From an uncultured Parafilimonas sp. (lineage in GTDB: Bacteria > Bacteroidota > Bacteroidia > Chitinophagales > Chitinophagaceae), in contig CAIRZB010000003.1 in NCBI GenBank assembly GCA_903882935.1, positions 52,540-116,539 of the forward strand: 64,000 nt of DNA. Direction: 5' to 3'. Both the position numbers and the translations under genes were made by a program. Position 1 is the stretch's first letter; each line of letters begins with the position of its first letter. The notes under the pieces were generated by a model that was given only the letters and a program-made list of their open reading frames with translations, made no database searches and was not told the DNA's origin. Of this stretch, positions 14,589 to 21,610 are shown one piece after another.

Positions 14589-17261
14589 TTATTGATTTTC
14601 CGGTGATGTTTCACCTGCATCCGGTAATTGGTTGTCTTCCTTATTGTCTGACGATTGATTACCACTATTGTCCTCACCTGCTGGCGTTTCTTCAGCCGGT
14701 GTTTCGTGTTCTTCTTCTTTCATTACTTTCGAAATGGCGGCAATCTCATCTGTATCATCAAGCCTTATCACTATCACACCCTGGGTTGCCCTGCCCGCCT
14801 CTTTTATAGTGCTTACGGCCGTGCGCAATGTAATGCCCGATTTACAGGTAATGATAAGGTCTTCCGTGCCCTTCACATCCAAAATGCCTACAAGGTTACC
14901 AGTTTTTTCGGTAATATTAATAGTTTTTATGCCTTTGCCGCCGCGGTTTGTAATTCGGTACTCGTCAACCGGTGTTTTTTTGCCATACCCTTTCTCACTT
15001 ATTACCAGTACGTTTTGTTCTGTGTCGCTTTTCCCTACACATATCATGCCAATAACTTCATCTTTCGTATCATCTACCTCAATACCACCAACGCCAATAG
15101 CACCGCGGCCTGTGGGACGTACATTTTCTTCTGGAAACCTGATGGCCCTGCCGCTCTTAATCGCCATTATAATTTCGCTGTTGCCATCAGTCATCCTGGC
15201 TTCCAACAGTTCATCACCTTCCATTATGGTTATAGCGTTTACGCCGTTTGCCCTAGGGCGGCTAAACTCTTCCAGCAATGTTTTCTTAATCACACCCCGC
15301 TTTGTACACAACACGATATAATGGCTGTTAATAAAAGCTGGGTCCTCATAGTTCTTAACGTTTATGATAGTGCGTATTTTGTCATCCTGCGGCAACTGAA
15401 TCAGGTTTTGTATTGCCCTGCCTTTGCCCTGCTTCTCGCCTTCGGGTATTTCGTACACCTTCAGCCAATAACAACGGCCTTTTTGTGTAAAGAACATCAT
15501 AATGTCGTGCGTGGAGGCTACGAACAAATGCTCCACAAAATCCTCTTCCCTTGTTTTGCTGCCTATGGCCCCACGGCCACCCCTTCGCTGCGCACGGTAT
15601 TCGCTCGCACTGGTGCGCTTAATGTAACCTAAATGAGAGATGGTGATTATAACATCTTCTAATTCAATAAGGTCTTCAATACGCATTTCATCTGCCAAGT
15701 ACTGTATCTCCGTTTTGCGCTCGTCGCCAAATTTATCCTTTACTTCTTTCAGCTCAGTTTTAATAAGGTCGTACCGGGCAGTTTCGTTGCCTAACAAATG
15801 CTGTAGGTAGGCGATTGTTTTCATTATCTCGGTAAACTCCTCATGAATTTTCTCGCGCTCCATGCCGGTAAGACGTTGCAACCTCAGCTCCAGTATTGCT
15901 TTAGCCTGCGGCTCACTCAACCCTTCTTCCTGCTTGTAAATATGCTCTTCAATTTGGGCAAACAATGCCTCCTGTAAAAACCATTTTTCTTCACGGCTTT
16001 TTGCAATCAAAGACTCTTTGGCCGCATCTGGCGTGGTACTGGCCCTTATCAGGCTTATCACCTCGTCCAAATGGTCAAGTGCCTTTAGGTAGCCTTCCAA
16101 AATATGGGCCTTTTCGTTGGCTTTCTTTAATTCAAACTTGGCACGGCGTATCACCACCTCCATCCTAAAATCAATAAACTCGCTTATCAGGTCCTGTATG
16201 TTCAGTATCCGAGGGCGGCCATTGCTTAAGGCAACGTTGTTTATACCGTAACTGGTTTGCAGCTCGGTATACTTATACAGTTGGTTTATAATAACGTTGG
16301 CAATAACGTCGCGCTTAAGGTCAACCACTATACGGGTGCCTTCCCTTTTGTTGCTTTCGTTGTTAACGTAGGCTATGCCTTCTATTATTTTTTCGTTTAC
16401 CAACTGGCCAATCTTGTCGGTCAGTGCGTCAAGGCCCACTTGGTAAGGCACTGCGGTTATTACAATCTGCTCCCTACCGCTGGGCTTTGTGTCCACATGG
16501 CATTTGCCGCGCAACACCAGCCTGCCCCGGCCTGTAAGCATAGCTTGCTTAACGCCTTCCATGCCGTATATTACCCCACCCGTGGGAAAATCGGGTGCCT
16601 TTACATACTTCATCAACTCTTCGGCAGTAATGTCGCGGTTTTCTATGTAAGCAAAGCAGCCGTCAATAACCTCGCCCAAGTTGTGGGGCATCATATTGGT
16701 GGCCATACCCACCGCTATGCCCGATGAACCGTTTACCAACAATTGCGGTATGCGGCTGGGCAGTACGGAGGGTTCCTCCAAACTATCGTCAAAATTTAAC
16801 TGAAAATCAACTGTTTCCTTTTCAATATCTTCCATCATTGCCTCGGCAAAGCGGTGTAGCCTTACCTCCGTATAACGCATGGCCGCTGGTGGGTCGCCAT
16901 CCTGGGTACCAAAATTACCCTGGCTGTCAACCATTACATAGCGCATGGTAAACTCCTGCGCCATACGCACCAATGTATCGTAAATGGACGCATCACCGTG
17001 CGGGTGGTACTTACCCATTACCTCGCCCACAATACGGGCGCTTTTTTTATAAGGCTTGTTGCTTGCGTTACCCAATTCGTTCATGGCGTACAACACGCGG
17101 CGGTGCACAGGCTTAAAACCGTCCCTAACATCGGGCAGGGCACGGCCAACTATCACTGACATTGAATAATCAATGTAGGATGTTTTCATTTGCTCTTCAA
17201 TATTCACCTGAATTACGCGGTCGTTATCGCTGGTTTGCTCCGGCACTATATTCTCTTCCAT
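14589..17261 (-). CDS. gyrA: DNA gyrase subunit A
   Basis: The breakage-reunion subunit of DNA gyrase, 890 residues. The active-site tyrosine is Y130 in PPAAMRYTEVRL. The quinolone-determining region reads HPHGDASIYDTLVRMAQ (88-104). The GyrA box is QRRGGRG (in EYRAQRRGGRGAIGSK), which marks it as gyrase rather than topoisomerase IV. The C-terminal beta-pinwheel repeats (LEDVIITISHLGYIKRTSAS, NVLVISEKGYGKKTPVDEYR) are present, followed by an acidic disordered tail (EETPAGEDNSGN...). The position equal to E. coli Ser83 is Ala91. It is transcribed with the downstream TPR-like gene. Confidence 0.97.
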   Translation of the reverse strand: MEENIVPEQTSDNDRVIQVNIEEQMKTSYIDYSMSVIVGRALPDVRDGFKPVHRRVLYAMNELGNASNKPYKKSARIVGEVMGKYHPHGDASIYDTLVRMAQEFTMRYVMVDSQGNFGTQDGDPPAAMRYTEVRLHRFAEAMMEDIEKETVDFQLNFDDSLEEPSVLPSRIPQLLVNGSSGIAVGMATNMMPHNLGEVIDGCFAYIENRDITAEELMKYVKAPDFPTGGVIYGMEGVKQAMLTGRGRLVLRGKCHVDTKPSGREQIVITAVPYQVGLDALTDKIGQLVNEKIIEGIAYVNNESNKREGTRIVVDLKRDVIANVIINQLYKYTELQTSYGINNVALSNGRPRILNIQDLISEFIDFRMEVVIRRAKFELKKANEKAHILEGYLKALDHLDEVISLIRASTTPDAAKESLIAKSREEKWFLQEALFAQIEEHIYKQEEGLSEPQAKAILELRLQRLTGMEREKIHEEFTEIMKTIAYLQHLLGNETARYDLIKTELKEVKDKFGDERKTEIQYLADEMRIEDLIELEDVIITISHLGYIKRTSASEYRAQRRGGRGAIGSKTREEDFVEHLFVASTHDIMMFFTQKGRCYWLKVYEIPEGEKQGKGRAIQNLIQLPQDDKIRTIINVKNYEDPAFINSHYIVLCTKRGVIKKTLLEEFSRPRANGVNAITIMEGDELLEARMTDGNSEIIMAIKSGRAIRFPEENVRPTGRGAIGVGGIEVDDTKDEVIGMICVGKSDTEQNVLVISEKGYGKKTPVDEYRITNRGGKGIKTINITEKTGNLVGILDVKGTEDLIITCKSGITLRTAVSTIKEAGRATQGVIVIRLDDTDEIAAISKVMKEEEHETPAEETPAGEDNSGNQSSDNKEDNQLPDAGETSPENQ

Positions 17262-17304
17262 TAATTGTATTTATCGCTTGAGGCACTCGTATTTTGAGGG
17301 ACGG

Positions 17305-17337
17305 CAAATTTAACCTTTTACGGTACAAAACAACAAA
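17305..17337 (-). promoter_or_regulatory. Candidate gyrA promoter (TTTG / TAAATTTG)
   Basis: On the minus strand, TAAATTTG (17305-17312) matches the TAnnTTTG -7 box exactly. A TTTG at 17334-17337 lies 21 bases further upstream, at about the -33 distance. The start site would be near 17297, giving a leader of about 35 nt before the gyrA ATG. Confidence 0.65.
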
Positions 17338-17596
17338 AAATAAGCTAAATTTTGCATTTTTGGCAAGATTATGGGGTATTTTGGGGATAAAAGCACCCGA
17401 TGGCCGGGGTATTTTGAAACTACAGAAACCTTACCTATACACAAAGGGCAAAACAGCAGCCCCGCATTAAGTTTTCACAACCCCAGTTTAGTTAACTACA
17501 ATCGCTACCGGCATATTTATAACAAATCTTTTATAATAAAAGGCATGTGTTTGGCCTTTATAAGTAAGCGTTACCAAGTAAACTTACACAACAGCT
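17338..17596. other. Upstream region shared by divergent gyrA and GYF_2 genes
   Basis: AT-rich spacer without an ORF that looks coding. It must hold the promoter of the rightward GYF_2 gene. I saw no full consensus for that gene. Confidence 0.4.
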
Positions 17597-19186
17597 ATGA
17601 AAAAATACCGCCTGCTGCGAAACAACAAGGAAACAGGGCCTTATACTGCCACCCAGTTGATTGAAATGGGCCTTAAACCCTATGACCTGGTTTGGCTAGA
17701 CGGCCGAAGCGCCGCTTGGAGGTACCCTTGCGAAATGGACGAGTTTAAGCCATATGTGAAGGCTGTGGAAGAACAGCCTTTTGACAGATTTTTTAAACGG
17801 CCGACAAATATAATCAGCACAACAAAAATTACCCCCATCGAAACTGCCCCAGCCCAAAACAGCCTGCAAGCAGAACCACCGAAAACCAAGCCCAGGATTA
17901 GGGTAAAGGCCGATTGGAACCAGATTGGCCAGCCACCTGCGCAATATGCGCCACCAAGTAATACACAAGCGATAATTTTGCCCCAACCCGCCGCTGCACC
18001 AAAACAGGCTGTGGCCAACGCCAGTTGGGAAAGCCAATGGCTTGATTGGCAGCAGGAGAAAAGGGCTGTGGAGGATGCCGCCAAACACGACAACGCGACA
18101 GTTATGGAAAATAGGGTTGACACAGCACCCGTTATAGAAACCAAATTTGCCCAGTCTCTTGATAGTTTGAAGCAACGGTATACGGATACTGTATTAAAAG
18201 CAAAAGGCCATACAGTATCCGGTTGGTATAAACACAAGGCAACAGCAATACTGGTGTTACTCGCTGTGCCGGTATTGGGCTTTGGCATTTGGCTGGGCAG
18301 TGCTTGGCACGGCAATGCACAAGCCCCAAAAAAACCAGTTGCCGTAAACAGTGTTACGCCAACCCCTGTGGCCAATAACATTCAACAAGTGCCTGCCACA
18401 AGCGATACCACACCGCAACTAGGGACTACGGAAAGCACCGGCGCAACTGCTGTAGTACCCAAGCGTTATACCGATGTTAAGGAGGTGATACCTGATTTTG
18501 ACGATGACAAAGCCACCAAATTGGAACAAAACAAACCAATTGCGGAGCTACCCAGAAAAACGCAGGGGCAAAAAGCCAGCCAAACATCGCTGCTGGTGGG
18601 TAAACATAACGGCCCTGCGCTAAAAACAATGCCTGTGCCAATAGCTGCCAAGCAACACACCGCCGTTGCGCGCCAGCAACGTTACAGGTTTGCCCCAGCT
18701 TTACCCAGCACCACCGGTACGCGCAACAAAACCGTTAACCCCGTTTTGGCAAAGGCCAGCCCGCGCGCAGCGGCAGAGAATATTGCCCCGGCTAGCCCTG
18801 CCAGCCAAAACAGGCAGCAGGCGGCACCGCCAACGGTAACATTGGCCGAAACGGCCGCGCCTATTTTTACGCACTACAAACAGCAGCAGAAGATGGATGA
18901 TTTTGTTATGGTGGAGGCCGAGCAACCCGTTGGCAGCGGCGCACAAAATATGGCCCTGAATGTACAGAATGTAAGCGATGCCCGCATTGACCTTGTGGTG
19001 ATTGATGTGCAATACTATGACGCGAACGGCAAGTATAAAACTGGCCAAACCATGTACGTGAAGAACATACCGGAGGATGAAACCGTTAGGGTAAAAATAC
19101 CCGACAATACCACTGCCAGCAAGGTGAAATACAAAGTATCGCTGGTGAGCGTGGAGCAAAAAGGGGTGTATTTGGTGGCGGAGTAA
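17597..19186 (+). CDS. GYF_2-domain membrane protein
   Basis: A 529-residue protein. The N-terminal ~50 residues (MKKYRLLRNNKETGPYTATQ ... DLVWLDGRSAAWRYP) form a GYF_2/DUF4339 domain, with the GPYT and W-x-x-G-x-x-x-W features that often bind proline-rich peptides. A long low-complexity P/Q/A-rich linker contains one transmembrane helix (AILVLLAVPVLGFGIWLGSA, about 212-231). Beyond it, a basic/proline-rich stretch leads to a C-terminal beta domain (from MDDFVMVEAEQPVGSGAQNM, about the last 100 residues). The GYF part would be cytoplasmic and the beta domain periplasmic. The function is unknown. Confidence 0.75.
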   Translation: MKKYRLLRNNKETGPYTATQLIEMGLKPYDLVWLDGRSAAWRYPCEMDEFKPYVKAVEEQPFDRFFKRPTNIISTTKITPIETAPAQNSLQAEPPKTKPRIRVKADWNQIGQPPAQYAPPSNTQAIILPQPAAAPKQAVANASWESQWLDWQQEKRAVEDAAKHDNATVMENRVDTAPVIETKFAQSLDSLKQRYTDTVLKAKGHTVSGWYKHKATAILVLLAVPVLGFGIWLGSAWHGNAQAPKKPVAVNSVTPTPVANNIQQVPATSDTTPQLGTTESTGATAVVPKRYTDVKEVIPDFDDDKATKLEQNKPIAELPRKTQGQKASQTSLLVGKHNGPALKTMPVPIAAKQHTAVARQQRYRFAPALPSTTGTRNKTVNPVLAKASPRAAAENIAPASPASQNRQQAAPPTVTLAETAAPIFTHYKQQQKMDDFVMVEAEQPVGSGAQNMALNVQNVSDARIDLVVIDVQYYDANGKYKTGQTMYVKNIPEDETVRVKIPDNTTASKVKYKVSLVSVEQKGVYLVAE

Positions 19187-19392
19187 GGGAGAGGTTGTTG
19201 AATTTTGCAGAACTTGTAATTAGGAGCTGGTTCAGAAAAAACCATAGCAATATTTGTCAAAACATTTCCTTTTTGCAAAATGGGCAAAAACTCGCATTTG
19301 ATACCTTTACCCGAAAACCAGATGAAACATATCGCGGCTTCGCGTAAACTGGCAGTACTATCAGCTTAACGGCTTTTTTTATTTGCATGTAG

Positions 19393-19797
19393 CAGGAAAA
19401 GAAAGATACGCATACCGTTATCTCATTTGGCACGGATTCGCTTAGTTCAAACGGTCAGCTTTTGATGAAGCCGGAAAAATTCGACAGTGCATTAAGTACT
19501 GTGATTAACGGAGATTCAATATATTTTGTTTTTCTTCATGGCTTTAATTGTACAAGAGTATCTTTACTAATTGACAACTCCATCCCCGAGTGGCATTCTA
19601 TTAGCACCAGCTGGATAACTACTGTCGCATATTTAAAAGCGATATCGAAGTCGAATAGGGGTATTACAATCGAAATCGACCACAGAAAACATTTTTTACC
19701 GATAATAAAGAAATTTCTATTGGCGGAAATAAATTACGACAGTTCGTCTAAAACCCTAAAGGCAGAATATTCAAATGATATTCCGAGGTTTCGTTAA
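19393..19797 (+). CDS. Hypothetical protein, possibly a damaged lipoprotein gene
   Basis: The conserved-looking part starts upstream of any good start codon. The frame is open from 19393 (QEKKDTHTVISFGTDSLSSN), while the first usable starts are TTG 19462 and ATG 19465. In the neighbouring frame just upstream, TTT GCA TGT AGC (FACS, 19382-19393) looks like a lipobox. One base change in the following A-run would join it to this ORF. Either the gene begins at 19462 with 111 residues, or it is a frameshifted lipoprotein gene. No family recognised. Confidence 0.4.
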   Translation, partial: QEKKDTHTVISFGTDSLSSNGQLLMKPEKFDSALSTVINGDSIYFVFLHGFNCTRVSLLIDNSIPEWHSISTSWITTVAYLKAISKSNRGITIEIDHRKHFLPIIKKFLLAEINYDSSSKTLKAEYSNDIPRFR

Positions 19798-20042
19798 TTG
19801 GGTTGAAAATCAGCAAGAGCCAGTCTCAACTATTCCCGCCGCTTTGACTTGTGATCGGTTAATAGCCTTAGAATCCACCAAAGGCTCAAAATCGTTCCGT
19901 GAAGAATATTCTCCCCTCCTACGCAATCCCTAAAATCTCTCCAAATCGTGGTCAACAATCGTGGTTTAAAATAATTTTCCGCACAATCTGTGATTTTTAC
20001 CAACTTACCGCGAATAATAATGTAACAAACAATGTAACAGCA

Positions 20043-20543
20043 ATGGGCAACCAACCGGGTGAAGAATTTTTACAATTGATACAGGCCAACCGGGGCATAC
20101 TGTACAAAATATGCAACGCGTACTGTAAAAACACCAACGACCGGGAAGACCTTGCCCAAGAAATTATTTACCAGTTGTGGAAGTCTGGTAAAAGTTTTGA
20201 TGCGGCCCATACATTTTCCACGTGGATGTACAGGGTGGCGCTGAATGTTGCCATAACCTTTTACCGCAAACAAAAACAAGCGCACACGGCCATGGTTGGT
20301 GAGGATTTGGAGAATATTGAAGACACCACCGCCGCCAACACTGAAACCGACGAAAAACTAAGACTGCTGCAGCAGTTTTTAGGCGAGCTGAAAGAACTGG
20401 ACCGGGCTTTGATGCTGCTTTATTTGGAAGCCAGAAGCTATTCGGAGATAGCGGACATTATTGGCATTACCGAAACCAATGTGGCCACCAAAATAAGCCG
20501 CATTAAGGAGCAATTGAAACAAAAATTTGCAGCCAGTGGGTAG
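20043..20543 (+). CDS. ECF-type RNA polymerase sigma factor (sigma-70 family)
   Basis: A 166-residue ECF sigma factor. Region 2 is visible in ILYKICNAYCKNTNDREDLA and QEIIYQLWKSGKSFD, with the DREDLAQEI and FSTWMYRVALN signatures. Region 4 is at LDRALMLLYLEARSYSEIAD followed by the IIGITETNVATKISRIKEQL helix-turn-helix. The start at 20043 (MGNQPGEEF) gives the normal family length. The open frame to 19899 adds 48 unrelated residues and was rejected. A transmembrane protein gene follows 300 bases downstream and may be its partner, but it has no recognisable anti-sigma domain. Confidence 0.9.
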   Translation: MGNQPGEEFLQLIQANRGILYKICNAYCKNTNDREDLAQEIIYQLWKSGKSFDAAHTFSTWMYRVALNVAITFYRKQKQAHTAMVGEDLENIEDTTAANTETDEKLRLLQQFLGELKELDRALMLLYLEARSYSEIADIIGITETNVATKISRIKEQLKQKFAASG

Positions 20544-20574
20544 GGAGGCAATTAAAGGCGTGGCTATAATAAGA

Positions 20575-20680
20575 ACCTGCCAAATTACGCCCTTGCAGGG
20601 GTTGGCTTTTACTTGATAAATCACCTGCCGATGGGCTTCACCCATCGCTGACAGAGGCCGCCCTTTCAGGGCTTTCAATC
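20575..20680. repeat. Dispersed palindromic repeat (GATGGGC...CCCATC, GCCCT...AGGGC)
   Basis: The stretch contains GATGGGCttcaCCCATC and then gCCCTttcAGGGc within about 50 bases. The pairing of these two small palindromes separated by a gctgacagaggc-like spacer looks like a REP-type intergenic element. I recall similar sequences from other Bacteroidota, but could not check. There is no ORF. It lies just after the sigma factor gene. Confidence 0.5.
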
Positions 20681-20682
20681 GC

Positions 20683-20763
20683 CGTTGTTGGTGTTTTCAC
20701 CAACAACGATTATGTGAGTTAACAAAACAACAATAGGAAACTTTGTTGGTGAAAACACCAACA
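20683..20763. repeat. Two stem-loops with complementary loops
   Basis: The first hairpin (20683-20708) is CGTTGTTGGTG-TTTT-CACCAACAACG. The second (20744-20763) is TGTTGGTG-AAAA-CACCAACA. The arms are the same sequence, and the loops are TTTT and AAAA, so the second is a shorter inverted copy of the first. A diverged copy of the first lies near 29236-29270. Located between the sigma factor gene and the membrane protein gene. Confidence 0.75.
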
Positions 20764-20850
20764 ATGGCGTATAAAAAACGCAAATCTTAAAATAATTAAT
20801 CATCAACGCTTTGAGCACAGCGCCTTGGCGTGAAACAAAAACTACAAACA

Positions 20851-21519
20851 ATGGAAGACGTAACGCTACAAAACCTGTGGAAACAGTACGACCAACAATT
20901 GCAAGAAAGCCGGCTGCTTAACCTACAGGCATGGGCATTAAACAAACAAAACTTTGAAATGCTGCAAACCCAAAAAGCCAAAAACAAATTAAACAAACTG
21001 GCAATATTTAAAAAATGGGCGGTAGCATTGGGCATTGGGCTGGTGGTGCTGTTATGCTTCCTCATTATTAACACCACTACTTGGCAGGGCATATTTTTTA
21101 ATATTTCCTTAGGCATGATAGCCTTATTTACCCTGTTGGCGGTAATGGCCTATATAAGGCAAGTAGTATTGATACACCAGATTGACGAAAGTAACAGCCT
21201 TGTAGAAACCCAGCAAAAATTGGCTTTGCTGCAATCATCAACCCTGCGCATTACCGGCATACTTTGGTTGCAAATGCCTTTTTACTGCACCATGTCGTTA
21301 ACGCCCGCTATGCTTGCAAATGGGGGTATAAAGGCCTGGGTTATCAGCATTGTTGTTACAGGCCTATTTACGCTTGCGGCTATTTGGCTGTACAAGAACA
21401 TCCACTATAAAAACAGGCACAAAAAATGGTTTAAATTATTGTTCAGCAGCCTTGAATGGACGTACGTTACCAAAGCCATTGAATACATTGACGAGATTGA
21501 CAGGTTTAAAAAAGAGTAA
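20851..21519 (+). CDS. Membrane protein next to ECF sigma factor
   Basis: A 222-residue inner-membrane protein with four predicted helices, in two pairs (WAVALGIGLVVLLCFLII and GIFFNISLGMIALFTLLAVM; then ITGILWLQMPFYCTM and AWVISIVVTGLFTLAAIWLY). The N-terminal ~50 residues are a charged Q-rich helix in the cytoplasm, and the C-terminus is also polar. The start at 20851 (MEDVTLQNLWKQYDQQL) is preferred over 20830. I do not recognise a named family. A soluble helix followed by membrane segments, downstream of an ECF sigma factor, is compatible with an anti-sigma role, but that is inference. Confidence 0.65.
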   Translation: MEDVTLQNLWKQYDQQLQESRLLNLQAWALNKQNFEMLQTQKAKNKLNKLAIFKKWAVALGIGLVVLLCFLIINTTTWQGIFFNISLGMIALFTLLAVMAYIRQVVLIHQIDESNSLVETQQKLALLQSSTLRITGILWLQMPFYCTMSLTPAMLANGGIKAWVISIVVTGLFTLAAIWLYKNIHYKNRHKKWFKLLFSSLEWTYVTKAIEYIDEIDRFKKE

Positions 21520-21525
21520 TAATAC

Positions 21526-21608
21526 CCCCCGCCCTAAAGGGAGCCAATACACAACAGTAAGATGGGCATATCGCAATGTATTTTTTTAGCTCCCTTTAGG
21601 GCGGGGGT
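21526..21608. repeat. Inverted pair of CCCGCCCTAAAGGGAG palindromic repeats
   Basis: ccccgccctaaagggagc (about 21528-21545) and its reverse complement gctccctttagggcgggg (about 21589-21606) enclose about 43 bases. Each arm is itself palindromic at its centre (CCCTAAAGGG). The pair lies between two convergent genes, so folding could end both transcripts. Confidence 0.65.
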
Positions 21609-21610
21609 AA

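Noticed and set aside
14655..15632. 325-codon ORF on the + strand opposite gyrA
   Set aside because: gyrA is certain on the other strand. This frame is open because of gyrA codon use and shows no domain.
17680..18381. 233-codon minus-strand ORF across the GYF_2 gene
   Set aside because: The GYF_2 protein has a recognised domain and membrane helix on the + strand. The minus frame is low-complexity C/S/A-rich.
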